Assembly: GCA_026120035.1 (NCBI GenBank)
Contig: JALRME010000023.1
Coordinates: forward strand, 496,001 to 560,000
Source of the DNA: Coleophoma eucalyptorum
Lineage: Eukaryota; Ascomycota; Leotiomycetes; Helotiales; Dermateaceae
DNA length: 64,000 bases
Reading direction: 5' to 3'
This document shows, piece by piece, positions 36,518 through 47,897 of the stretch. The translations under genes were made by a program, and so were the position numbers. Numbering within the stretch: position 1 is the first letter of the stretch; each line of letters begins with the position of its first letter. A model generated the notes under the pieces. It was not told where the DNA came from. It was given only the letters and a program-made list of their open reading frames with translations, and searched no databases.

Positions 36518-37109
36518 TCTCGCTGTTTCTTTCGAGCTATAGACTTTGGAAGGTTCGAGGCTAGGAAAAGGGGCAAGAAGCCTTCAGAAGGTATCTGGTC
36601 CACGTGACAAGTGTTTCTAATAGCTTCTGGAACAATTCCAAGAGCCACTACTACTTTTGAATCTGATTTGTGTTGGTTATCTTTATAGGTCGTCTCAATC
36701 TTGCCCAAGCTTCCTCTGCCAAGTAGAGTGTTAATGCCGTTCACGTGATTAATTATAGTGTCCGTCAGGTTGTTGAAAGATGTATGGAGATATGCTGTTC
36801 AGTATCTCTTCAAGGTGTTGTAGAAACTTTAGCAGGAAGTTGGGTTGAAAAGAGCTTCTGTGCTGTGTATTGGTAATGATCAGGACGCTTGAGAATATCC
36901 TCAGATGTTTCTCGGAGCTCGGGTACATATTTATCCTAGCTTCGCGTGGCCAGCATTAACACTCTTAGCGCCGTTGAGGTGAGAGCTCGAAGCGACGTCA
37001 CTATTTTGGTGTCCGAAGGCTAGAAATAACAACCACCTGGCCATCTCATATGGCATTGGCTTCACCCTCTCCACTTGTGTACGATACAGGATAACGCGCA
37101 TCGTGTGCC
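36518..37109. promoter_or_regulatory. Divergent promoter region between the NOSIP-like gene and taz1
   Basis: About 590 bases between divergent start codons. No additional gene is supported; the 84-residue minus frame at 36493-36744 has no features. Confidence 0.45.
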
Positions 37110-38429
37110 ATGTCAGCCCCCACACCTGCACCCCAAAGTCCGAGTCTACCATGGCGCCTAACTTCTACCCTTGTCATGGGTTTGACTGGCTCGTTGACAA
37201 GAGGCTTCTACTTCGGCTTGAATAATATGGAGGTCATTGGGCTCGACAGATTCCTACAGATCCTGGATGCGAGAAACGATGTAGAGGGAAGAAAAAGGGG
37301 CTTGATCACTGGTATGGGCTGCATATGGATATCGCGGAACAGAAGTACTGACACTTTGTCTGACAGTATCAAATCATGTTTGCGTGTATGTATGCATTTG
37401 CGCGGTTCAATTGCCATTCGACCACTAATTCCGCAGAATGGATGATCCCTTGGTATGGGGTGTTTTACCTCTCAGTTATTCCTTCAACCCAGATAACCAC
37501 AGATGGAGTCTGGGAAGCTATGATATATGTTTTAAAAACAAGTAGGGAACAATTATTTCTATTGTCAATCGCCTTATACTAACCCAATTCCTCATTGCAG
37601 ATTCCTTTCCTCATTTTTCACCTTTGGCCAAGTCCTTCCAACTCACCGTCACGCATATTCGCCTGAACATGGTGGTCCTTTCCAACCTACTATTACACAA
37701 GCAATACGACTACTCTCCTCTCAGCCGTTTGCTGAAAGACAGCTCCCTGTCAGTTCACGACCAGTCTCAATCAATCCATCGAGTCCAGATATTATAGACC
37801 CTTTCTCTACTGGGGAGCTAACTTACAGCACCAATGGCATCGACGTCTTTCCAGCGCCCTCAGCATACTTGAGCCGGAAACATAGCTGGGTCCATATCTT
37901 TCCTGAAGGGCGGGTGCATCAGCACCCGCAGAAAACCTTACGATATTTCAAGTGGGGTGTGTCACGACTAATTCTCGAAAGCGAACCTCTACCTGAAATT
38001 GTTCCAATGTTCATCGACGGGAACGAGGAGGTTATGGCAGCAGACCGAACCTGGCCACGATTCATACCACGGGCGGGAAAGAATATAAAAGTAGTATTTG
38101 GCGAGTCGGTTGATGGTGATAAGGTGTTTGGTGACTTGAGAGACCGGTGGCAGTCACTTGTAAAATTACAAAAAGAAGCGTTGGTGAAAAAGGGACTAGA
38201 TTCAGACCTAGCTTTAGGGGAGCTTACGGATGGCTTGAAGTATTCAAAGGAGGTTGCAGAATTGAGGAAAGAGGTCACGAAAAGAGTTCGTCTGGAAGTG
38301 CTGAAGGTCAGAAAAAGCTTGGGATACTCTGATGAAGATCCGAAAGAGGGCCTAGCGGAGACCTGGATTGTGGAGGGTGGAAAAGAGACAGGTAAAATGA
38401 AAGATGGAAGTTGGGTTGGAGAGACATGA
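37110..38429 (+). CDS. taz1: Tafazzin-like monolysocardiolipin acyltransferase
   Basis: Four exons, 37110-37311, 37367-37385, 37437-37541 and 37601-38429, closing to 384 residues. Taz1 remodels cardiolipin by transacylation in mitochondrial membranes. The catalytic HX4D box is VSNHVCVMDDP (H71, D76). It is assembled from the 19-nt second exon and the start of exon 3. The glycerol-phosphate binding motif IFPEGRVHQ lies near residue 207. The N-terminus has a hydrophobic segment (LVMGLTGSLTRGFYFGL) typical of tafazzins. The long last exon carries a charged C-terminal region. Canonical branch points (ACTAAT, ACTAAC) support introns 2 and 3. Confidence 0.93.
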
Positions 38430-39504
38430 TAGTGTAGTGTACTATCACTTACGTGGATGTCTAACCATTCTCAGTACTCCAGGGAAGTGCTTGGGTTGTA
38501 TGAATAGGCGTAGACGGACAGATCGCACTTCATTGCATATGGGTCTTCACCAATCGAAGAAACGGGCCTTATACAAAATATTTCAGATCAACAATGCTGT
38601 AATTAGATTGTCTAAAAGACTTGAAAGATAAATAGCGCTTAGACTGAATCATGTAGAACATGCTCCGAAAATCAATATTACTTTAATGTCGATCAATAAA
38701 GAAACTTCAGTAACTCAGATCCCTTTAGCTTAATTACTTAGAGTATCTTAGTAACTGAAAATACCTTTCTAAAACTACTCAAAATATTTAAGATGTAGAA
38801 TAACAAGTCTTTGATAGCTCATCACGATATACTTGACCTAGTTGATGTTACATCTTATACAGCTAAATGGGGATAGTAATAAACAGAAATCTAAAGAAAC
38901 ATCTAGGAGACAACATGATCAAATAGCCTTAGCAAAATTCAAACATAGAATAGGGGGGTTGCTATGAGCGCGGTAGGCTTTGGGACAAGTTTCTACCTGC
39001 CTGTTGATGAGTACTCTTGCTTCTCTTTTCCTTGTTGGAATGAGATTTCAATTTGGTATTCTTGATAGATAACAATGGCCCTTGGAAATGAGCAACTAAA
39101 TAGTAGACCACGTCTGGTCATAAGCGAGTGTATATGGCCAAATAACAAAGATAACTAACTTTATGTGCTTCTACAAGACGGCATTTAGTAAAATATACCA
39201 TAGGTTAAGACGCGACTTGCTCACTAAGGAGGAATTTCTCTAGGAGATAGAGCTTCTTTAGAGTCTTACAATTATCTATTTTCCGTCTTTGCTTCATATT
39301 CTTGCTCGCTTCGGTATTTATTACTAACACTCACAATTGATTACACCTTCAATAACTCATAACTTTTCTGCGATTCCTCGGCACTAGATAATGGTCTTAC
39401 GGAATTGAGAGCCTGGCCCTTCAAGATAAATCCTTTTTTCTTGCACAATCTCGCAAAACTCCGCTTGCTCTTTGTACCATATCTAACCAACGGAGCCACC
39501 CTCT
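38430..39504. other. AT-rich ORF-free block, possibly a decayed repeat
   Basis: About 1.1 kb, visibly richer in A and T than its surroundings from roughly 38640 to 39330, with frequent TA steps and few CG dinucleotides. There are no frames above about 75 residues. This composition would fit a repeat degraded by repeat-induced point mutation, but no transposase motif or terminal repeat could be recognised. It also contains the 3' flanks of taz1 and pyrG. Confidence 0.35.
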
Positions 39505-40389
39505 CTAATCCTTCTTCTCCCTCTTCTCCAAATATGCCTCCCAAGCCAATTTCCTATACTGCTCTGCCTTCATCCTCGAGTCCTTCGCATTACAGATTCC
39601 TCTCCCCACAATGATAATATCACAACCCTTCAGCATAATATCCCTCGGAGTATTATACTGCTGGCCCAACGCATCTTCCTCCCCAGGCACGAATTCCGAA
39701 TCATCCAACGACTCCTTCGGCGGGATAGAGCAGCCAGGCGTCATTGTCACAAAGGCATCTCCCGGCATAGAATTCAGCGGCCGCTGCGCAATGAACCCCA
39801 TAACAAAGTCACGCTGCTCACGTGCAATAGAAACACAGTGCGAGGTATAAACTTCGTCGAGGAAATTGCCCGCGCTGGACATCTGCGCGAGCAGGAGGAG
39901 GCCTCTTTTGCTCGGAGCCTCATCCGGCTGCACATCCTCAGAAACGGCTGCTTTGTGCTGCGCTTCCCAAGCCGCCGCACTCTCCCCCAGAGCCCGTATC
40001 ATATCCTTGCCTGGGAGGATATGCGCGTTCACGATGTGCGCCCAGTTCACAATCTGATGCAAGCCGCCCACATACTGCAGCTGGCACGTGCTGCCAATGT
40101 CTGCAAACTTGCGGTCTTCGAAGATCAAGAACCGGTGCTTGCGAGCCAATGCTGCCAGTTGTGCGCCGGTGCCGGTTTCTGGGTGTGAGTCCCAGCCTGA
40201 CAGGACGTCGGCGTGCGTTTTGAAGACAACAATGCTAGGCCCTACCGCGTCGGCTAGTGCGAGCATGGAGGTTGCGCAGGTGATGTCAGCGCTTACGCAT
40301 AGATTGGAGTTTTTCTGCACAATTAGGCGCTGTAGGTAGGTGGTGAGTGGGTGGGCTGCAGCAACATCTTGTGGAGGCGGGGAGGCCAT
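39505..40389 (-). CDS. pyrG: Orotidine-5'-phosphate decarboxylase
   Basis: An intron-less gene on the minus strand, 294 residues. It converts OMP to UMP, the last step of de novo pyrimidine synthesis, in the cytosol. The catalytic Lys/Asp array FEDRKFADIG (D92, K94, D97) and the substrate-binding FKTHADVL (K57) are present. The C-terminal phosphate-binding loop is IIIVGRGI. The segment between TMTPG and LGQQY is longer than the minimal enzyme, as in several ascomycetes. The usual NTV after DIG is replaced by STC. A run of eleven C residues on the coding strand ends 7 bases before the ATG. The gene is divergent from an NCS1 permease, which fits a pyrimidine-linked neighbourhood. Confidence 0.95.
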   Translation of the reverse strand: MASPPPQDVAAAHPLTTYLQRLIVQKNSNLCVSADITCATSMLALADAVGPSIVVFKTHADVLSGWDSHPETGTGAQLAALARKHRFLIFEDRKFADIGSTCQLQYVGGLHQIVNWAHIVNAHILPGKDMIRALGESAAAWEAQHKAAVSEDVQPDEAPSKRGLLLLAQMSSAGNFLDEVYTSHCVSIAREQRDFVMGFIAQRPLNSMPGDAFVTMTPGCSIPPKESLDDSEFVPGEEDALGQQYNTPRDIMLKGCDIIIVGRGICNAKDSRMKAEQYRKLAWEAYLEKREKKD

Positions 40390-41062
40390 TGTGTTGGGGG
40401 GGGGGGTTGTGAAGGTGGTTGTTGGTGTCTTTCTGGTGTTTTTGTTTCTTCGGTGAAGGGCCGGGCATAAAGCTTATGTTTTCTTGTTCACTCACCAGAT
40501 TTAGACAGGCATGTGTATGAAAGAATCTCTGATGTGAAGGATGCGATTAAAAACTTCTCGGGAAATCCCACTCATGGACGTCTCTATTAAGCGCTGTCAA
40601 GTATACTTTGATACCGCTTTATCTAAATTTGCCCATGTACGAAGATCTCGAGCAGAAACGCCTGAAGAAACATATAACCACAGAAAAACACGCGCACTCC
40701 TCACGCTTAAGGTTCCTTTCTATATGACTATAGTCGTGTTTCCAGTTGGTTACCTACCTTATCTAGCTGGGATATCTAGAGAGTCGTCAACTCCTCGGGT
40801 ATACGTCGCTTATTTTCCAGTATCTGATAGGGCAAGGAGATCTACCTCTTGGCAAGGTACCAAAAGATCTATCATTTCATGAGCTGTTTGCAACCCACTA
40901 TTGTTATCGCCCGGCATCCGCCCCCCACCTAACGGTTTTTTGGCCGTATATTGATCTGAAGCAGGTAGAAAAAAGTTAGGAAAAAAAGAAGAAGGCAGGA
41001 GCAGAGCGAAAAGTGTCTGTAACTCTCAAACCACTTCGTAGTGGTGACCTTTCATTACTTGC
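40390..41062. promoter_or_regulatory. Divergent promoter between pyrG and the NCS1 permease
   Basis: About 700 bases between the divergent starts. Two inverted CGG/CCG arrangements lie close together: CGG-N3-CCG at 40912-40920 and CGG-N8-CCG at 40933-40946. Such triplet pairs are the general form of Zn2Cys6 sites. The spacing differs from the N6 known for yeast Ppr1, so any link to a pyrimidine regulator is speculative. A G-run is at 40396-40406. Confidence 0.45.
40396..40406. repeat. G11 homopolymer just upstream of the pyrG start
   Basis: Eleven consecutive G on the + strand (C on the pyrG coding strand), ending 7 bases before the start codon at 40389. Such runs are prone to length variation. 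Confidence 0.8.
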
Positions 41063-41089
41063 ATGAGACGTGGTAGAAAGCGAGTAACA

Positions 41090-42989
41090 ATGGCTCTCAC
41101 GGCATTATCACCACAAAAGCTTCAAGAGAAAGCTCGTACAAAAGTTGAGAATTTTAGAGCCGCTTTGAAAAGTAAAGCTGCATTCAAAGCATATATTCAG
41201 ACAGAAGACAGCGAGGGAGATGGGAGTTGGTCATGGACAAATGAAGGTGGGTATTTGGCAATCCAATATTCAACACTCAATTGCTACCTTATTTCCAACT
41301 ATCTAGACCATATGAAGAGAACGTAAGCAGACAAATAAACTGACAAAATCACTACAGATCTCCTCCCAACGCCACTCGAGCATCGAACATGGCTGGCGCG
41401 AAACTACATATTCTTCTACAGCAGCTTAGCGATGGATAACTGGACGCTGGGATCGAGTTTAATTGGGGTGGGATTGAACTGGTGGCAAGCCATCGTGTCA
41501 ATCCTCATTGCGCAAATCGTCGGCGCCTCAGCATCGGCTCTAAACTCGCGCTGCGCAGAGAAATACCATGTGGGGTTCCCAATCGTTGCGAGAACTACGT
41601 TTGGCATGTACGGTGCATTCTATGCCGTGGGTGCTCGCGCAGTCTTGGCGGTCATTTATTATTCTTTGAAGCGTAAGTTCAGATGTGGTGTACGCTGTAG
41701 TTCTGATGTAGGTATCGAGGCTGATGGAACTTGTAGTATATGTTGGGTCTTCGTTCATGGTGAATATGCTGCATGCAGTCTTTGGCACAGGATTTACAAG
41801 CATCCCCAATGGCATACCAGACTCAGTAGGATTCACAACACAGCAAATGCTTGCGTTCTTTCTCTTTTGGCTATGCCATATCCCTTTCGCTTTCTTCAGG
41901 CCAAATCAGTTGAAATGGCTGTTCACACTCAAGATGTGCATGATGATCCCAGCCATGTGCGGCCTGTTCATCTTCTGCATGGTGAACACGCACGGTAGAA
42001 TCGGTGCCGGGCATTTGACTTCTGCGGTTCCGACGACTAGCACGGCTTGGTTGTTCATGTATGCCATCAACTCGAGTATTGGCGGCCATTCAACCCTGAT
42101 TACGAATCAGCCCGATTACTCTCGCTGGGCTAGGAAACCTTGGTCATCGGTATGGACACAGTTGATATTCTGGCCAATCTCCGTTACCATCTCGGCCAGT
42201 TTTGGGATCCTTTCCACAGCGGCGATCAATAACGTCTGGGGACTGAAGCTCTGGAATCAGTGGGACTTACTCACAGCCATCTTAGACCGCTATCCATCAT
42301 CGGGAGCACGTTTTGCAGTCTTTCTATGCGCGCTATTCTGGGCTGTATTGGTGCTCGGCACTAACGTGGCTGCGAATATGATTCCCCTCGGAAGCGACTG
42401 TGCCATGTTACTTCCGCGATACATGAATATGATCCGTGGACAGGTTCTTGGTCTGGTTCTTGCGTGGGCTATCTGTCCCTGGCAAATATACAAATCCGCA
42501 GCCACATTTACCAAGTTCCTGAGTGGTTATGGATTGTTCATGGGCGGCTTGACTGGTATTATGGTTGCTGACTATTTCTTGACCCGAGGAAATTTGTTTT
42601 TGGTGCATCTCTATGATGGAGACAAGAGCAATCCAGCGTATTACTACATGAAAGGGTGGAATGTGCAAGCGTACATTGCCTATATATGTGGGTTTGCTAT
42701 TGGTATTGGTGGGTTTGCTGGAAATCTGGGAGCGAGCGTCACGTCCAAAACAAGAGAGGTAGGATATCTTGGATGGATCATGTCATTCTCTGTGTCCATG
42801 ATTACATACACGCTTCTGTGCCTTCTGTGGCCCACACAGAGTCAGCGCCTGGTGAAGAGTTTGCGTCTTCACTGGGAAGAGAAGGCACCACTGGATGGGG
42901 ATACTGGCTCATCTGATGAAAGTTCAGTGGAAGCTGGACAGACAGTTGAGATTGCAAACAATGAGAGTAAAGGAGTCAAATCTGGTTGA
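41090..42989 (+). CDS. NCS1-family permease (Fur4/Dal4 type, uracil or allantoin)
   Basis: Three exons, 41090-41246, 41358-41672 and 41737-42989, closing to 574 residues. An in-frame ATG at 41063 would add nine residues. NCS1 proteins import uracil, uridine, allantoin, cytosine or purines through the plasma membrane with protons. Visible family features are PTPLEHRTW before helix 1, the DNWTLGSSLIGVGLNWW segment and FPIVARTTFGMYGA. INSSIGGHSTLITNQPDYSRWA lies in helix 5/6 and GIMVADYFLTRGN towards the C-terminus. The Fur4/Dal4 branch is suggested by the overall pattern; exact substrate cannot be read. The position next to pyrG makes uracil or uridine attractive, by inference only. Confidence 0.9.
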
Positions 42990-43432
42990 GAATAAATAGG
43001 TAATTGTAATGGGGTTTCGGAGAGGAATACAGGCTTCCAATGGAAAGAAGCATTAGTAGCTATTCTTGCACCGATTTTCTATGTAAGATTTCGATGGTAT
43101 GGCACTAGACACTTGACATTTAACATGATCCAAGCATAGATGTCTGACTGATCCACTAAGGCCATTGCGACTCTACCATTTCCGTATCAACTGCTCTGAT
43201 CGTGCTATTCGAAAACCCAAAGACCATTGTTTAGATAATGGTCCTAAGTAGGATGACCTTGGCCTACAAGTAGACCTTCCATAATAACTTGCAGTCGACA
43301 AGCTGTGACGACTGGGCAGCAATCTTTTTCTGCATGGAGTCTTGGTACTTTTTAACATCCAACCAGGTGAACTTACAGGACCTTACTGAGTCATGTCCAA
43401 AACAATGTTGGAGTGTTCCATCGCATGCCGGC
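42990..43432. other. Convergent intergenic region
   Basis: About 440 bases between the 3' ends of the permease and the Vma22-like gene. No supported frame. Confidence 0.4.
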
Positions 43433-44051
43433 TCAAGTTATGAGGGCTTCCCTCTGTTCTTCCACTGCTTGTTTGGCTCCAACGGCTTCAGCTTTGGCCT
43501 TATGCTTTCTACTACGTCTAATCTTGATCTCGACCTCTTTCATCTCGGCGTCGATAGATAGTAGTTTTGGAATGATATCCTCCACGGCCTTGATTGCCTC
43601 ACTCTGTGCCATACGCAGACTCTGCGGTGTCAAGATGCCAAACATGCGAATCGGATCCTTTTTGGGATTTGGTGGCGGTGCATCTCCGTCGACGTCCGCA
43701 GATTCTTCCTGAGTTTGGTTAACTTCCTGATGCTGGCAGACTGCAAAGTCTACAGCTGAGGCCGTGGCGGTAATGCTGCATAATCGTGATGCTTGCATTC
43801 GCTCATCGTACAGGTCTTGTCCGTATCGTATGCCTCGCTCAGCGGAAAAGTTTGCGCGAGCTAAATGTTGGTGGAGCTACACATCAAGATTAGTACGAGA
43901 GGATTATATGGCAACGGCGGCCATGGGATCGACGGACAGAAGCTTGCAGAGTACTGAGGTCTTGCTTGAGCTGGGTGTAGACATCGAGAAGGTGGAGGTA
44001 GCGTGCCAACAGGCAATCAATTTCGTCCGAAAGGGAAATTGCAGAAGCCAT
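43433..44051 (-). CDS. Vma22/CCDC115-like V-ATPase assembly factor
   Basis: Two exons on the minus strand, 44051-43938 and 43876-43433, joined in phase 0 to 185 residues. The protein is small and helical. It starts MASAISLSDEIDCLLARYLHLLDVY and has RANFSAERGIRYGQDLYDERMQA in the middle. A conserved DPIRMFGILTPQSLRMAQ block then precedes a C-terminal coiled coil (IIPKLLSIDAEMKEVEIKI). This N-helix / DPL-R-WFGIL-P-SLR-AQ layout is that of Vma22, an ER protein that with Vma12 and Vma21 assembles the V0 sector. The donor GTCCGT is unusual but the intron has a TACTAAT branch site. The exact family name is moderately certain. Confidence 0.72.
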
Positions 44052-45688
44052 GGAGGATTCAGACAGGACCAGGTGGCTGGAGGTAGATACTCAATTGGGG
44101 GAAGCGACCAGTCGCGAAATGTTGTGGAGAGTTGAAGAGGAAAGTCTGTCTCCTAGTTGGGACTGAGGACCGTGTCCAGGTCGTGTCTTGGCTTTTTCAC
44201 CATGGCTGGGCTGGGATAGATGGTCGTGTCGTGTCGGGTTGGTCTTCGTACCGACCAGACCAAGGGGAGTTAGTGCCCCTCGAGGTCGAGTCGTAGTCCG
44301 GCACTCACTGGGGATAAATGAGCGACAGAAATGATGGGGACGTGGCATGGTACGTACGGACTGGCCAGAACAAAATGAGAGAAATGAGGGCAAAAGACCA
44401 GCAAAACTGTTGGACGATCCCTCTTCCCCCCCTATGGAGTGAAGGTAAGCACACAAAGTTAACTCAAGACACGACAAGACATGGCATGACCTTCGCATCC
44501 CAGAAATTACTGAACTTATGCTTGCCTATGCCTTAAGCGCGGGACTCCATCCCTAAAAGACGAGTCGTCCTACTTTCCCTTTTTTTTACTTCCCTTGCTC
44601 CCGTTCTTTTTCTCCTGTGTTGCTTTCTTCCACTCTGCTCATCCTGTTGTCGTCCCACTGGCCTGAGCACCTCCATTACTCCACATTACCGCCGGGTGTT
44701 GTGTAGTGCAGCGTGGTGACGCTCGTGTTGTCGCCTGTCGTCTGTCGCCTATCCTCCATCCTCCATTGTCGCTACCACTGCCTCTCCCTTCCTTACTTCA
44801 CCTGGCCTTCCTTCCTCTTGTAAACAAATCTCCATAGACTCCCTCCCTCCCTTGCCTTCCCTTACCTTCCCATTCTGCACTCTCCTGGCGAGTATTCATC
44901 GACCGTGTCGAACCCAGACCTGACTTTACGGCTCTCTGCGCCGTATTCCCTCTGAGGCCTTCCCACTCTCTGAAGAAGCCTGTTATTGTTTCATCCGGCT
45001 TGCTGCAAGGTACGAATGCTCCCCGTCACCGCCGTCACGATAGGGCGAGTGTGTCTATCTATTCAAACACTTCCCGTCTCGCGGAGCATAACATTGACGA
45101 ACGCTTTCTTTGCAACCAGTCCCGATCAACCTCTCATCCCGGACTCGGATCACTTCTTCAAGTCGAATCCTTCCCTCTGTCTCCTATCGTTCGCCTTCGC
45201 CTGCGCCTTAATCTCCAGCTTCCACTCCTGCAGCGTCCAGTTCACCCCCAGCGCTCTCTCGTCGCCGCTCCCTTTTTCTAACTCCCTACCGGTACGGGCA
45301 CCTCCTCCGAAGCTTAATCTACCCGCCTGCCACTTTGGCACATTCACTCTCACAGTCTCTTATAATTTCACATTTTCGCGATAAAGCTGCTGACCAGACC
45401 AGTCCAGCCCTGAAGGACGGATAAAGGTACAAGTGGAGTCGATTTCCCCGATTCAGCGAACCACCGACAACGCAACGCAACGCTCGTGCGTACCTCCCCA
45501 ACGACCGACCTTTGTTCCAAGAAAGTACCTCCTACATCACGACTACCGCGCACCTCAATTCTGCCCCGCAACGTCAAAAGACCCTTCCTGCATACTCCGC
45601 ACGGCTGCCTAAGGGACTGAAGTGGGAAGAAGGTTGTTTAAGGTCTCCTTTCAAGCGGAGCTGTGTTAGATAATTACAAGACGGAACA
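44052..45688. promoter_or_regulatory. CT-rich promoter and leader region of cdc42
   Basis: About 1.6 kb upstream of the cdc42 ATG. From about 44560 to 45650 the + strand is strongly pyrimidine-rich (repeated TTCC, CTCC and CCTT blocks), as often seen at strong housekeeping promoters of filamentous ascomycetes. Several ATGs open short frames (for example 44986-45384), which could be upstream ORFs if this is transcribed leader. Confidence 0.5.
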
Positions 45689-46541
<853 letters not shown>

Positions 46542-47897
46542 CGCAGCTTCTTTTCTTAGGACTTCAGAACCACTCAGCTCCGACCGGTCACCTGGATAGC
46601 GCCGTACAGCCAGAATCCGATGATCGAGTCGAGCTTGGGATCTAATCAACCTTCCACTACATTTCATATCTGAAACTCAGATACATACATCCAGGGCGCT
46701 GGAATGGGGTTCGTACTACGGGGCAGGGCTTGAGCGATTGATTGAAATGACACCAAACCTTTTCCATGCACCAACATAGGAAGTGCGTTAGCTTTATGTT
46801 TGGCCATTGTCCTCTTTTCATATTTTGATTTCATATGCGTTCTGGCGATTGAGGTGTAAATGCGATATACAGACTTCTTTCCTCTTTTCCTAATTCTGAA
46901 CCCCGAAGTTCTCTTTCGCTTGACCTGGGCGTGCGATATGACATCAGATCCCGCCAGAGTGACAGGACATCGGAAACTTGACAGTCGTCTCGCCCTCGTA
47001 TTCAATCTAGTCAACAGCTGCCTGCCGTACCCCGGATTTTCTAAGCTCTCAGATCTAGAGTTCCCCAAGGGTCTGTTCCTTCCCCCTGAAAAGGGTTGTT
47101 GGCGGTGCTTTGATGGAGGGGCAGTTTCATCTACAAATTCTCTCTAAGGTACACGATCTACAGCGGAATTTGTGTGGTATCTACCCGGCCGAGCCGGTCA
47201 AGTGCCAACAGCTACCCTTTATCTACAACCGATATAAATTGATGTTCGGAGATCGTTCTTGGCCGATCTGCCTTAGATGGGTAATAGCATACAGAGTCCA
47301 GAAAGATTGGGCCTTTCCATCAAGAAACTTTTCGGTGTGAAATAGCAGACGACAAGAGTGGGGAATTATTTTTTTCATGGGGAAATTCATTCCTTGGGGG
47401 GATTTTGGATCAATGTGAATTTCTATTATTGGGGAATTCCTTGACAAACGCAGAAGAATAATAATTTCGTGAAGTAACAAAACGTCGCTACTAACTTCCC
47501 TCTTCTTGCTGGCTCGCGGCCTGGCCTATCTCTTCCAACTTCCCGAATCATACAAAGCCGGTGGCTCTCTTCTCCTTCAATTCCGATGTCCGATAACCAC
47601 AAACGAGGGCCGATAACGTAAGCGTTTCCGACCTCCATCATCACTGTTGCTCATTGGTTCAGTGCCCTTCCGCTGTCACGAGCGGGCTCTCTAACTTGAT
47701 GGGCGAGCAAGGTGAGGTGAGGTATGTGAAGATGGGGGGGGGGGTTTAACTTTAGTCTCAATTATATATTCTGTTAAGCCTTCGTCTTTCCTCCTTCCTG
47801 TTTTCTTTCCCTTGCCCTTTTCATATCCTCCTACCCTTATTGATTAATCAAGCCTTTACTGTTGGGACGGCTATTGCACGTCTTGCACATCCTTATC
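46542..47897. other. Intergenic region between cdc42 and the agmatinase gene
   Basis: About 1.35 kb. It probably contains the cdc42 3' UTR and the promoter of the next gene. Open frames such as 46664-47068 (minus) and 46860-47147 (+) overlap each other and have no features. A G11 run is at 47734-47744. Confidence 0.45.
47734..47744. repeat. G11 homopolymer
   Basis: Eleven consecutive G on the + strand in the upstream region of the agmatinase-like gene, followed directly by TTTAAC. Confidence 0.8.

Noticed and set aside
44986..45384. 132-codon open frame upstream of cdc42
   Set aside because: Its translation simply reflects CT-rich sequence (Ser/Pro/Leu/Phe), and a second frame overlaps it; better explained as promoter or leader.
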